Translations under genes and position numbers: made by a program
Assembly: GCF_015690355.1 (NCBI RefSeq)
Contig: NZ_JADPRT010000020.1
Coordinates: forward strand, 1 to 64,000
DNA from: Streptacidiphilus fuscans
GTDB lineage: Bacteria > Actinomycetota > Actinomycetes > Streptomycetales > Streptomycetaceae
Length of the DNA stretch: 64,000 bases
Direction of reading: 5' to 3'
In this document: positions 24,602-32,500 of the stretch, in pieces
Position numbering within the stretch: position 1 is the first letter of the stretch
Layout of the letters: each line of letters begins with the position of its first letter
The notes under the pieces: generated by a model
What the model was told of the DNA's origin: nothing
Database searches by the model: none
The model's input: the letters and a program-made list of their open reading frames with translations, nothing else

Positions 24602-26530
24602 GTGGTAGTGATCATCGCCGCGAGCCGCGAGCCGCGAGCCGCGAGCCGCGAGCCGCGAGCCGACGGGCGGGGGCCGGGGCGGCTCGCGGATCAGGAGCGA
24701 TGGCGCACCTTCACGGCTCATCGTCGGCTGCTGGTCGCCACACGCACGCTGACCTCGGCGATCCGGGTCCTGGAGGCGCTCCCCGCGTTGGTGGACGGTG
24801 ACGAACGCGTCGAGGTGCTCTTCGCTCACGACCCCACCTCCGCGTTCGGCAACGGCGTGCCTGAGCTGCTCCGGCGGCGCGGTTGCCGGACCGTGCCCTG
24901 GGAGCGCGTGGGCGAGTTGGCCCCGGATCTCGTCCTGACGGCGAGCGAGAACGTGGAGGTGCCCGGCGACTGCCCTGTCCTGGTGATCCCGCACGGCGTG
25001 GGCTTCCACAAGCACGTGCCGGACGCGCGCGGTACGGGCAGCCGACTCTCCGGACTGGTGCCGGAACACCTGCTCGGCCGCGCCACCATGACCGTCGCCC
25101 ATCCCGACCAGCAGGCGCAGTTGGCTGCGGCAGACCCGCGGGCGGGTGCGGGGGCCGTTCTGGTCGGCGACGTGTGCCGGGAACAGCTGCTGGCCAGCCT
25201 GCCGCAACGCGCCGCGTACCGAAGGGCAATGGGCGTGCGACCGGGCCAGCGCCTGGTCGTGGTCAGTTCGACGTGGGCCAGCTCCTCCCTTCTCGGCCGT
25301 CGACCGCACCTGCCGACGCAGGTTCTGGGTGCGCTGCCGATCGACGCGTACCGGGTGGCACTTGTCGCGCACCCCAACATCTGGGCCTTCCACAGCCCGG
25401 AGGCGATCCACCGCGTCCTGGCACCGGCCATCGGGGCCGGGCTGCTGCTGATACCGCCCGATCGCGGCTGGCAGGCCGCTGTGGTCGCGGCCGATGCGGT
25501 GCTCGGGGACCACGGGTCGGTCACCTTCTACGCCGCCACGCTTGACCGCCCCACCGCCGTGGCCACGTTCGGCGAGGACGCCGTCCCCGGCACGACCGGC
25601 GCGGAGTTCGGCTCGTCAGCACCCCACCTGGCACCGCACCGCCCCCTGCGCGAGCAGGTCGAGGAGCTGATCGCGAGTCATAAGCCGGGACAGTGCGACG
25701 ATCTGGCGCAACGCACTTTCGTCGGGGACGCGGGCGCCGGCTGCCGCGACGATCACGGTGGCGATCGCGGCGACGGCCTCGGCGCTCACGGCTCGGACTC
25801 CGCACGGTTGCGCACGCTTCTGTACCGGCTGTTGGACCTGGACGAACCCTCGGAACCGGTACGGATCCAGGCGTTCCCGGTGCCCGTCCTGCCACGCGCA
25901 CTCCGCCCGTCGGCGGCACAGGCCGCGTGGGTCTCCGTCCGACGAGTACCGGACGACGCGACGCTGGTCGTGGAGCGCCTCCCTTCCCAACTTGCGCCTG
26001 TGCGGGACGAGGAACCCGACGAGCTGTACTTCCTCACCTGCGACAGTGAGGAGCCCGACCGGGCTACCCGGCTCAGCGCCTCGGTCGTACTCGTGACGTC
26101 CCCGGAGGGCACCGACGCGCCGTCCGACGCTTGGGCGTCCGAACCGGCGGACGCCGAGACCCTGCTGAGCGAGGTCTTCGATGCCTGTCCCGCTGCCCGC
26201 ATCGCTGTCGTGGCAACGGAACCCGGCCGCTTCGTGGCGGCGGTTGCGAGTGGTGGACTGGTGCAGGCGGAGTCGGAGCCTCCGACCCGCGATCCGCTGC
26301 CGGTCGCGGCAGCCGTCTACGCCCTTCTGCGCTCCGGGGGCAGGCCGGCGGCCGATCTGGTGGCCGATCCGAAGGTCGATGTGGATGCCGAAGGCCAACT
26401 CGCGCTGCATATCGGCCCGGTGCGACATCTGGTCACGCTGAGGTCGGCGGACTGGCGACCTCAGGCGCCGTTCAGTCCGCCCAGCCGGGCGGTGACGGCA
26501 ACGGCCTTGGGATTGCCGCCGAGTTCGTAG
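24602..26530 (+). CDS. GT-B-fold/CDP-glycerol transferase-like conserved Streptomyces protein
   Basis: Predicted 642-residue protein. Residues about 40-370 have the alternating alpha/beta pattern of a GT-B fold: LLVATRTLTSAIRVLEALPAL, VLVIPHGVGFHKHV, LVVVSSTWASSSLLG and VLGDHGSVTFYAATLDRPTA. This recalls TagF- or UDP-GlcNAc-epimerase-like enzymes; close homologues are often mislabelled as an initiation factor. The C-terminal half is unfamiliar. The start is uncertain (GTG 24602 or 24608), the only candidate Shine-Dalgarno is 15 bases away, and a 7-bp tandem repeat sits within the first codons. Its 3' end overlaps the convergent NLR gene by 70 bp. The function is unknown. Confidence 0.62.
   Translation: MVVIIAASREPRAASREPRADGRGPGRLADQERWRTFTAHRRLLVATRTLTSAIRVLEALPALVDGDERVEVLFAHDPTSAFGNGVPELLRRRGCRTVPWERVGELAPDLVLTASENVEVPGDCPVLVIPHGVGFHKHVPDARGTGSRLSGLVPEHLLGRATMTVAHPDQQAQLAAADPRAGAGAVLVGDVCREQLLASLPQRAAYRRAMGVRPGQRLVVVSSTWASSSLLGRRPHLPTQVLGALPIDAYRVALVAHPNIWAFHSPEAIHRVLAPAIGAGLLLIPPDRGWQAAVVAADAVLGDHGSVTFYAATLDRPTAVATFGEDAVPGTTGAEFGSSAPHLAPHRPLREQVEELIASHKPGQCDDLAQRTFVGDAGAGCRDDHGGDRGDGLGAHGSDSARLRTLLYRLLDLDEPSEPVRIQAFPVPVLPRALRPSAAQAAWVSVRRVPDDATLVVERLPSQLAPVRDEEPDELYFLTCDSEEPDRATRLSASVVLVTSPEGTDAPSDAWASEPADAETLLSEVFDACPAARIAVVATEPGRFVAAVASGGLVQAESEPPTRDPLPVAAAVYALLRSGGRPAADLVADPKVDVDAEGQLALHIGPVRHLVTLRSADWRPQAPFSPPSRAVTATALGLPPSS
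24617..24662. repeat. Tandem 7-bp repeat (GCCGCGA) x6.6 in a gene start
   Basis: Six perfect GCCGCGA units plus four bases. It falls in the first 20 codons of the GT-B-like gene and encodes a 7-residue periodic SREPRAA stretch. The unit is not a multiple of three, so gain or loss of one copy would shift the reading frame relative to the upstream start. Confidence 0.9.
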
Positions 26531-28725
26531 ATCTGACGGGCCTGCTCCAGCTCGGTTCGGGCCGTCGAGGTGTCGGTCGGGTCGAGCATGAGCAGTACCT
26601 CCGCGAGCAGGCAGCGCGTGTCCGCCTCGTACGCGGTGGCCTCGTGCTCGTGCAGCCCCCGTGCTGCCCGCCGGAGCTCCTCCCTGGACCGTGGCAGGTC
26701 GCCGAGGAGGCGGTATGACTCCCCCGCCGCTGCGCGAGCACGAGCCGCCATCCTGCCGTCGGGCGTGGGGAGTTGTTCCAGTTCGGCCCGGGCCCGGTCC
26801 AGTGCGGCCAGGGCCTGCGCCGGCTCGCCGGCGGCGTTGAGCGCAACGCCGAGGAAGAGCCGGGCGAGTGCCGTGCCCCGGTCATCCGGGACAGCGAGGT
26901 TGAGCTCCACCGTGCGGGTGAAGACCGCCACCGCCCGGGCCGGATCGTGCTCCAGCCAGTAGCGCCCGAGCATCTCGTGGACGGAGGCGGCGAGGAGGGC
27001 ATGACCGGACCGGGCCGCATGTTCGGCGGCGAGATCGAGCTCCCGGATCGCCTCGTCGTCCCGGCCGAGGTCGAGCAGGGGCCGGGAGCGCATGCTGCGC
27101 AGCCGGGCCTCCCCCGCGTCCGAGCTTGCGGCTACCGCCGCATCCACACCGATCCGCAGGCTCTCCTGCCACTCCTGGAGGCGACGGTCATGAAGGAAGA
27201 GCACGGTCAGCGCCTCCGCCAACGGCCAGACCAGATCGGCCAGGACCCGCTCCCCTGATGCCTCGCGCAGGACGGCGAGGAGCGCGTCGCGCTCTCGCCC
27301 CAGCCAGGCCAGCGCCACCTGCCCGGCGTTGTCGCCCTGCACCGCGAACGGGTTGGCGCGACCCTCGATCAGGCCGTCGAGATCGGAGACCCGAAGCCGG
27401 TCGAGGCGGACGGCGCGGTCCGCCTGTGCGGCGAGCACCAGGTAGTGCTCGGTGACCCTGGCGAGCACCTCGGCTGCCTGACCGGTCGGCCGTGGTGATG
27501 CTTGTGGTTCGCGCTGGGCACATTCGCGGGCGTGCAGGCGGACCAGCGGATGGACCTGGAATCGGCCGTCGCCGACGGCTTCGAGGAGGCAGGTCCGCAC
27601 CAGGTGGTCGAGGACCCGTCGGATGGACGCGGCGTCGACGGCGAGCGCGGCGGCCACCACGGCAGCGTCGAACGAAGCCACCGGCAGCAGGCCCACGACC
27701 CGGTAGACCGCCGCCTGTTCAGGGGTCAGATCCCGATAGGCGAGGTCCAGAGGCCGTCGCACGCTGCGTTCACCCTCCTGGAGGGGATCGTCCGCGGAGC
27801 CGGAGCCGCGCAGATCGTCGCTGTCCGGGTCGGCGAGGGTGAACGCGTCGAGCCGCACGGACTCGTCGCGGAGTTCTTCAGCGAGCCTGGCGGGGGTCAT
27901 CCCCGGGTGCAGTGCCAGGCGCGCTGCCATCACTTGGATGGCCAGTGGCAGGCCGCCGCAGAGCGCCACCACCTCGACTATGGCGGCCTGGTGTTCGGCG
28001 GCCTGAACGGGATCGTCCATCAGGGCGGTGAGGAGCTCCGCCCCTGCCTCTGGGTCGAGCGGCCCGAGGCGAAGCAAGCGGGCGCCGTCCAGTTTCAGTT
28101 CGCCGAGGTAGCGCCTGCTGGTGGCCAGTACCGCCGACCCGGGAACGCCTGGCGTCAGCATCCGGATCTGGGCTGCAGTCGCGGCGTTCTCGACCACGAT
28201 CAGGACCTGCTTCCCCGCGCAGCGGCGGCGGAACTCGGCCAACCTCTCCTTGGGCGATGCCGGTTGGTGCTCCTCGGCAAGCCCGAGCGAACTCAGGCAC
28301 CGGGCGAGTGCGCGGTCCGGGTCGCCCAGTCCGACCACGCTGCTGGCGCCCTCGCCAGGCGCCGGGCCGACTTCCGCCGCGGCGGCGTAGTCGACATAGA
28401 GCTGCCACTCCGGGTGGCGGTCCGTGAGGGAGTGGGCGATATGGCGGACCAACTCCCGCTTGCCCACGCCGTGCAAGCCGCTCACGACCGCCGTGCGGGC
28501 GACGCCTGGTGCGGCTCCTCGGAACCACGCGCCGAGGCCCGCGCGCTCCTGGGCCCGGTCCACCAGCAGCGGGGCGCCCGCCGGCACCTCCCATGCGCCC
28601 GACGGCAGCTCAGCCCCTGGGGCTGACTGCCCGTTGTTGATGGTCACGGTGCCGTATACCGAACCCATCTGGACCACCGTGCCATGGCTGCCGCCAGTCA
28701 CGGAGTTGGAGATGTTCTCCCCCAT
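26461..28725 (-). CDS. NLR-like NB-ARC/TPR protein with N-terminal amyloid signalling motif
   Basis: 754-residue STAND NTPase. Residues 5-30 hold a motif with GSHGTVVQMGSVYG, in which VQMG resembles the RHIM-type core of bacterial amyloid signalling sequences. The NB-ARC region follows: Walker A GLHGVGKR (83-90; Arg replaces the usual Thr/Ser), Walker B-like VLIVVEN (174-180; Glu replaces Asp), TSRR (202-205), GGLPLA (257-262) and HPLVRLHA (392-399, MHD-like). Helical TPR-type repeats fill about 490-754. ATG 28725 lies 9 bp after the stop of the gene for a matching-motif partner. It is likely an innate-immunity-like receptor that seeds its effector; the trigger is unknown. Confidence 0.88.
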   Translation of the reverse strand: MGENISNSVTGGSHGTVVQMGSVYGTVTINNGQSAPGAELPSGAWEVPAGAPLLVDRAQERAGLGAWFRGAAPGVARTAVVSGLHGVGKRELVRHIAHSLTDRHPEWQLYVDYAAAAEVGPAPGEGASSVVGLGDPDRALARCLSSLGLAEEHQPASPKERLAEFRRRCAGKQVLIVVENAATAAQIRMLTPGVPGSAVLATSRRYLGELKLDGARLLRLGPLDPEAGAELLTALMDDPVQAAEHQAAIVEVVALCGGLPLAIQVMAARLALHPGMTPARLAEELRDESVRLDAFTLADPDSDDLRGSGSADDPLQEGERSVRRPLDLAYRDLTPEQAAVYRVVGLLPVASFDAAVVAAALAVDAASIRRVLDHLVRTCLLEAVGDGRFQVHPLVRLHARECAQREPQASPRPTGQAAEVLARVTEHYLVLAAQADRAVRLDRLRVSDLDGLIEGRANPFAVQGDNAGQVALAWLGRERDALLAVLREASGERVLADLVWPLAEALTVLFLHDRRLQEWQESLRIGVDAAVAASSDAGEARLRSMRSRPLLDLGRDDEAIRELDLAAEHAARSGHALLAASVHEMLGRYWLEHDPARAVAVFTRTVELNLAVPDDRGTALARLFLGVALNAAGEPAQALAALDRARAELEQLPTPDGRMAARARAAAGESYRLLGDLPRSREELRRAARGLHEHEATAYEADTRCLLAEVLLMLDPTDTSTARTELEQARQIYELGGNPKAVAVTARLGGLNGA

Positions 28726-28734
28726 CGACGTGCC

Positions 28735-29247
28735 CTACGCGCTCGCGCCACTGGGGCGGTTGGTGTCGCCGGGAGTGCCCACCCTGAAGCTGGCGACCTT
28801 GCCGATGTTGCCCGCCTGAATCGCTATGTCGTGGCTACCATCGTTCATGGTGTTGTTGATGACGGTGATGCCACCCGCCTTCTGCTCTTCGGCCGCGGCA
28901 CGGAAGGCATGTACGAGTTCCCGCACGTCGTCGACGGCTGTCTCGTCCTGGGCGAAGACCTCCAACAGGCGTGCCTGCCAGGCCAGACGGATCTGCTCGG
29001 CCGGTGGGGTCACAGCGCCTGGCACGGCAGCCGAACCGCCCGCCTCCCCTGGCTCCTCGGCGGACTCCGCCGCCACCAGGATCTGTGTCCGCGCGAGCTC
29101 CAACTCCGCGGAGGCGACCCGCTGGTCCTTGCCCCGCCCGAGGACCTTGGCGATGCCGCCCTTGAACTGCTCCCACAAGTCCCCGCCGGCAGCCGTCATG
29201 AAGGCCGTCGAACCCGCTGTGGCCAACGCAATCATCTCAGCGTCCAT
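28735..29247 (-). CDS. Small cell-death effector-like protein with C-terminal amyloid motif
   Basis: 170-residue protein with an Ala-rich, amphipathic helical N-terminus (MDAEMIALATAGSTAF..., about 1-40), further helices to about 122, and a C-terminal motif near 131-155. That motif (N-x3-D-GSHDIAIQAGNIGKV) matches the N-terminus of the downstream NLR: GSH and Q-x-G line up, as do flanking Asn and Val. The layout is that of Bell-domain effectors, thought to insert into membranes after prion-like templating. ATG 29247 is chosen because GGGGGAG lies 7 bases before it; a longer form is possible. The operon with the NLR has 9-bp spacing. Confidence 0.82.
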   Translation of the reverse strand: MDAEMIALATAGSTAFMTAAGGDLWEQFKGGIAKVLGRGKDQRVASAELELARTQILVAAESAEEPGEAGGSAAVPGAVTPPAEQIRLAWQARLLEVFAQDETAVDDVRELVHAFRAAAEEQKAGGITVINNTMNDGSHDIAIQAGNIGKVASFRVGTPGDTNRPSGASA

Positions 29248-29528
29248 GACTGCTCCCCCTTCTCCCGTGATCTCCACCGTAGCGAGAAGCCTGGCCCGTG
29301 GCGTTCTGTTCGCATGTTCCCACTCGATCGAGCGTATGTGCCACTCCATCAGGTGAACTGCGGCGCAAAGGGGGTGGCAATGCGCGATGCCGGGTCTAAC
29401 GTCTCTCTCGACGACGCGTCAGCGACTCGGATCGGGTCGGCTCGACTGCGGGTCATAAAAGGTGCCGGACTCGCACAGGGAAGGCACCGAAGGCAGAGCG
29501 ATGAAGGCACGCCGGACGGAAGCGCACG
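29248..29528. other. Intergenic region upstream of the NLR/effector operon
   Basis: About 280 bases lie between the effector start and the stop of the next minus-strand gene. It must contain the promoter of the effector/NLR operon. No clear -10/-35 pair, operator or terminator was identified. A plus-strand open frame from 29381 runs on antisense through the next gene and is not convincing. Confidence 0.4.
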
Positions 29529-30221
29529 TCACTGCTCCGGCATCCCACTCAGCAGGGATTTGAACCGCCCGGTCAGCGTCCGGCGGACGGCGCGGCGTTC
29601 AGCGCGGGCGCGCTTGGAACTCCCCTCGCGATAGAAGCGACGGAACCAGGGCGAATCGGGGTAGGCCAGCCGGAAGGTACCCCACAGGGCCAGGAACGGG
29701 AGCAGCACGCCGGCCAGGCCGAGGAAGATCCGCCCCTTGAGCGCGGAGATGACCGACAACACGCAGTTGAGCAAGAGGAACGTGACGAAGATCCAGGTCC
29801 CCTCACCTGGTTGACGGGAGAACGGGTTGGAGACGAGCAGCCCGATCCCGCCGAGAGCGGCGACACCCACGACCGTGTCGACCGACTTGCGTCCCTCCGC
29901 TGCCCAGTAGACGTCGGAAAGATGGAGCCAGAGGGCGAACTCGTCCAGGGTCAGCGCGGCACCGACACCGAAGACCGCGGCGACCACATCCCGGTACAGG
30001 CCGTGCGGGACGGCCACGAACTCGACCGGCCCGGCGATCAGCATCAGGAAGATCCCGGGGACCAGATGGTGCACATGCACCGACCCGACGGCCACATTGC
30101 CGAAAGGGCCACGCCCGGAACGGATCAAGCGCACGATCAGCCGGGTGACCGCAATGGTCGCGACGAACGCGACCAGTATGAAAAGCAGGGCGGAACGGCC
30201 AGTTCCGGAATGCAGGTGCAT
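29529..30221 (-). CDS. Conserved actinobacterial integral membrane protein
   Basis: 230-residue protein with about six transmembrane helices. The conserved polar signature includes HVHHLVPGIFLMLIAG near 48-63, LDEFALWLHLSDVYW near 91-105 and a GRKSVD segment. Clustered His, Asp and Glu residues in membrane helices suggest metal or lipid binding, but no family function is known. The C-terminus is Arg/Lys-rich and cytoplasmic. The start at MHLHSGTG is supported only by frame and conservation. It is followed 36 bp upstream on the same strand by serB, with no evident functional link. Confidence 0.75.
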   Translation of the reverse strand: MHLHSGTGRSALLFILVAFVATIAVTRLIVRLIRSGRGPFGNVAVGSVHVHHLVPGIFLMLIAGPVEFVAVPHGLYRDVVAAVFGVGAALTLDEFALWLHLSDVYWAAEGRKSVDTVVGVAALGGIGLLVSNPFSRQPGEGTWIFVTFLLLNCVLSVISALKGRIFLGLAGVLLPFLALWGTFRLAYPDSPWFRRFYREGSSKRARAERRAVRRTLTGRFKSLLSGMPEQ

Positions 30222-30257
30222 TCCTCGATGGTGACCGGCCCCGCTCCGGACGGCGGC

Positions 30258-31484
30258 TTACGCCGCGCCGTCGTCCTCCTCGACTTCCTCCCGGGAGATC
30301 CCGAGCAGGTAGAGGACGGTGTCCAGGAAGGGCACGTTCACGGCCGTGTGCGCGGCCTCGCGGACGACGGGCTTGGCATTGAAGGCGACACCGAGCCCTG
30401 CCGTGTTCAGCATGTCGAGGTCGTTGGCGCCGTCGCCGATGGCGACGGTCTGCTCCAGCGGGACATCCGCCTCCGCTGCGAAGCGACGCAGCATGGCGGC
30501 CTTGCCGGCCCGGTCGACGATGTCGCCGACGACCCGCCCGGTGAAACGACCGTCCACCACCTCGAGGGTGTTGGCGGCGGCGAAGTCCAACCCGAGCCGG
30601 TCGACCAGGTCGTCCGTGACCTGGGTGAAACCGCCGGAGACGATGCCGACCTGGTAGCCCAGCCGCTTGAGGGTGCGGATCAGGGTCCGGGCGCCGGGGG
30701 TCAGCCGGACCTCACTGCGGACCTTGGCCACCACGTCCGCATCCAGGCCCTCCAACAGGGCGACCCGGGCGCGGAGCGACTCGGAGAAGTCCAGCTCCCC
30801 ACGCATCGCGGCGGCGGTGATCTCGGCGACCTGCGGCTCACAGCCGGCATGGGCGGCGAAGAGCTCGATGACCTCGTCCTGGATCAGGGTCGAGTCCACG
30901 TCCATGACCACCAGTCGCTTGGCCCGGCGCTGCAGGCCGGAGGCGACGACGGCCACGTCCACACGCTGGGCGGCGGCCTCCAGGGCCAGGGCGGCACGCA
31001 GCGTCTCGGTGGGGACTCCGGAGACGGCCAGCTCGACGGCCGTGACCGGGTACTTCGCCAGGCGGAAGACACGGTCGATGTTGCCGCCGGTCTCGGTGAT
31101 CCGAGCGCTGAGGGCGGCGACGGCCGAGGCAGGCAGCGGGTGGCCGAGCACCGTGACATGCGAGCGACCCTCGCCACGGGGACGGTTGTCACCCTTGCCG
31201 GAGATCACCTCGGCCTCGAGCTTGCAGCTCTCCGCCCACTGGTGCACCTCGGAGCGGAGCGCCCCGTCCCGAGGCGGGGCGGTGACCAAGGCGCAGAGCA
31301 CGATGCGTCCACGCGTGACGACCTGCTCGAAGTCGACGACGTCGACGTCGTGCTCGGCCAGGGTGGCGAACAGGCCCGTGGTGATGCCCGGGCGGTCCTT
31401 CCCGAAGACCTTGACCAGCAAGGTGGGGGTGTCGGGACTCAGGAGCTCGGCGGTGGCTGCGTCGGCGGCAGGCTTTGCGTTCAT
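30258..31484 (-). CDS. serB: Phosphoserine phosphatase with N-terminal ACT domains
   Basis: 408-residue SerB, catalysing the last step of serine synthesis. Two ACT-like regulatory domains occupy about 15-170 (LLVKVFGKDRPGITTGLF). The HAD hydrolase core follows: DVDST (195-199; nucleophile Asp 195), VSGGF, and GDGANDLDML for the metal-binding aspartates. The two-ACT architecture matches mycobacterial SerB2, which is inhibited by serine. ATG 31484 is used, although a GTG four codons upstream is possible. A short acidic tail ends the protein. Confidence 0.95.
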   Translation of the reverse strand: MNAKPAADAATAELLSPDTPTLLVKVFGKDRPGITTGLFATLAEHDVDVVDFEQVVTRGRIVLCALVTAPPRDGALRSEVHQWAESCKLEAEVISGKGDNRPRGEGRSHVTVLGHPLPASAVAALSARITETGGNIDRVFRLAKYPVTAVELAVSGVPTETLRAALALEAAAQRVDVAVVASGLQRRAKRLVVMDVDSTLIQDEVIELFAAHAGCEPQVAEITAAAMRGELDFSESLRARVALLEGLDADVVAKVRSEVRLTPGARTLIRTLKRLGYQVGIVSGGFTQVTDDLVDRLGLDFAAANTLEVVDGRFTGRVVGDIVDRAGKAAMLRRFAAEADVPLEQTVAIGDGANDLDMLNTAGLGVAFNAKPVVREAAHTAVNVPFLDTVLYLLGISREEVEEDDGAA

Positions 31485-31630
31485 GGTGAAGCCCACGCTA
31501 CCGGCTGCCGATCCGGCGCTTCGCCGGTGTCCCGCCAGGCGGACACCTGAGCGGACGGGTGGCGGGCGCAGACACGGGCGCGCAGACCGTAAGGTTGCCT
31601 GCGGGAAGACCTGTCAGGAGGAGTTGCTCA

Positions 31631-32431
31631 GTGCTGGTGCTGTTGCCGCCGTCGGAGGGGAAGGCCGCGTCCGGGGAAGGCGCTCCGCTCGATCTCGAGA
31701 CCCTCGCGCTTCCCTCGCTCACCGCGACCCGTCGGAGCGTGCTCGACGCCCTCGTCGCCCTCAGCACCGGGGACGAGCCGACCGCACTGGAGATCCTCGG
31801 GCTCAGTGACGGCTTGCGGGGCGAGCTCGTCCGCAACGCCCGACTCCGGACAGCCGCCGCGCTGCCGGCCGGCGAGCTCTACACCGGGGTGCTCTACGAC
31901 GCGCTCGGCCTGGCGGAACTCCCGGCGCAGGCGCGGTCGCTGGCCGAGCGCAGCCTGTTGGTCTTCTCCGGTCTCTGGGGCGCGGTCCGGATCTTCGACC
32001 GGATCCCTCCCTACCGATGCTCCGGCGGCGTCAAGCTGCCGCCGCTCGGCGGGCTCGGCGCTTACTGGCGCAAGCCGATGGCCGCCGCCATGCCCGAGGC
32101 CGCGGGCGACGGGCTGGTGCTGGACCTGCGTTCCTCGGCCTACGCAGCGCTGTGGAAGCCGACGGGCGAGGTCGCGTCGCGCACCGCGACGGTCCGGGTA
32201 CTGCACGAGCGGGTGGTGCACGGTGTGACCAAGCGGTCGGTGGTCAGCCACTTCAACAAGGCCACCAAGGGCCGCCTGCTGCGGCAGCTGCTGGAGGCGG
32301 GGGGCGAGCCTGGCTCTCCGGCCGAGTTGGTCGAGGCCCTGCGCGACCTCAAGTACACGGTCGAGGTGCCTACGCCGGCGCCCACGGCCGGAAAGCCGTG
32401 GGCACTGGACGTCGTCGTCTCCGAGCTCTGA
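31631..32431 (+). CDS. yaaA: YaaA-family (UPF0246) peroxide stress protein
   Basis: 266-residue member of the YaaA/DUF328 family. In Escherichia coli YaaA limits intracellular free iron under hydrogen peroxide stress and has a DNA-binding fold. The family N-terminus LLPPSEGK and the SGLWGAVR-FDRIPPYR-R core are visible. K-RSVVSHFNK-TKG near 202-216 is the other conserved block. GTG 31631 is chosen because GGAGG lies 10 bases upstream and the motif begins immediately. The gene is divergent from serB. Confidence 0.9.
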   Translation: MLVLLPPSEGKAASGEGAPLDLETLALPSLTATRRSVLDALVALSTGDEPTALEILGLSDGLRGELVRNARLRTAAALPAGELYTGVLYDALGLAELPAQARSLAERSLLVFSGLWGAVRIFDRIPPYRCSGGVKLPPLGGLGAYWRKPMAAAMPEAAGDGLVLDLRSSAYAALWKPTGEVASRTATVRVLHERVVHGVTKRSVVSHFNKATKGRLLRQLLEAGGEPGSPAELVEALRDLKYTVEVPTPAPTAGKPWALDVVVSEL

Positions 32432-32453
32432 GCCGCGGAGCCCGGAGCCCCGA

Positions 32454-32472
32454 AGCTCGGAGCACCCGAGCT
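32454..32472. terminator. Short hairpin between convergent genes
   Basis: AGCTCGG-AGCAC-CCGAGCT forms a 7-bp stem within a 69-base interval between yaaA and the phospholipase D-like gene. It is a weak terminator candidate; the surrounding bases repeat GGAGC and CGAGCTC. Confidence 0.4.
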
Positions 32473-32500
32473 CTGATCGGGAGAACGATCAGCGAGGCGG

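Noticed and set aside
24617..24662. CRISPR-like array
   Set aside because: Units are 7 bp with no spacers; it is a simple tandem repeat.
25680..25800. Possible double frameshift in the GT-B-like gene (odd Gly/Asp-rich stretch)
   Set aside because: The frame is open on both sides and LA-RTF and LRTLLYRLL segments continue the same frame, so a low-complexity insert is simpler.
25616..26428. 270-codon minus-strand frame inside the GT-B-like gene
   Set aside because: Composition is that of a shadow frame; the plus-strand reading has clear alpha/beta glycosyltransferase-like segments.
29381..29634. Plus-strand open frame with a GGGGGTGGCA-like signal upstream of the NLR operon
   Set aside because: Its 3' half is antisense to the membrane protein gene and the peptide is Arg/Ser-rich without any recognisable pattern.
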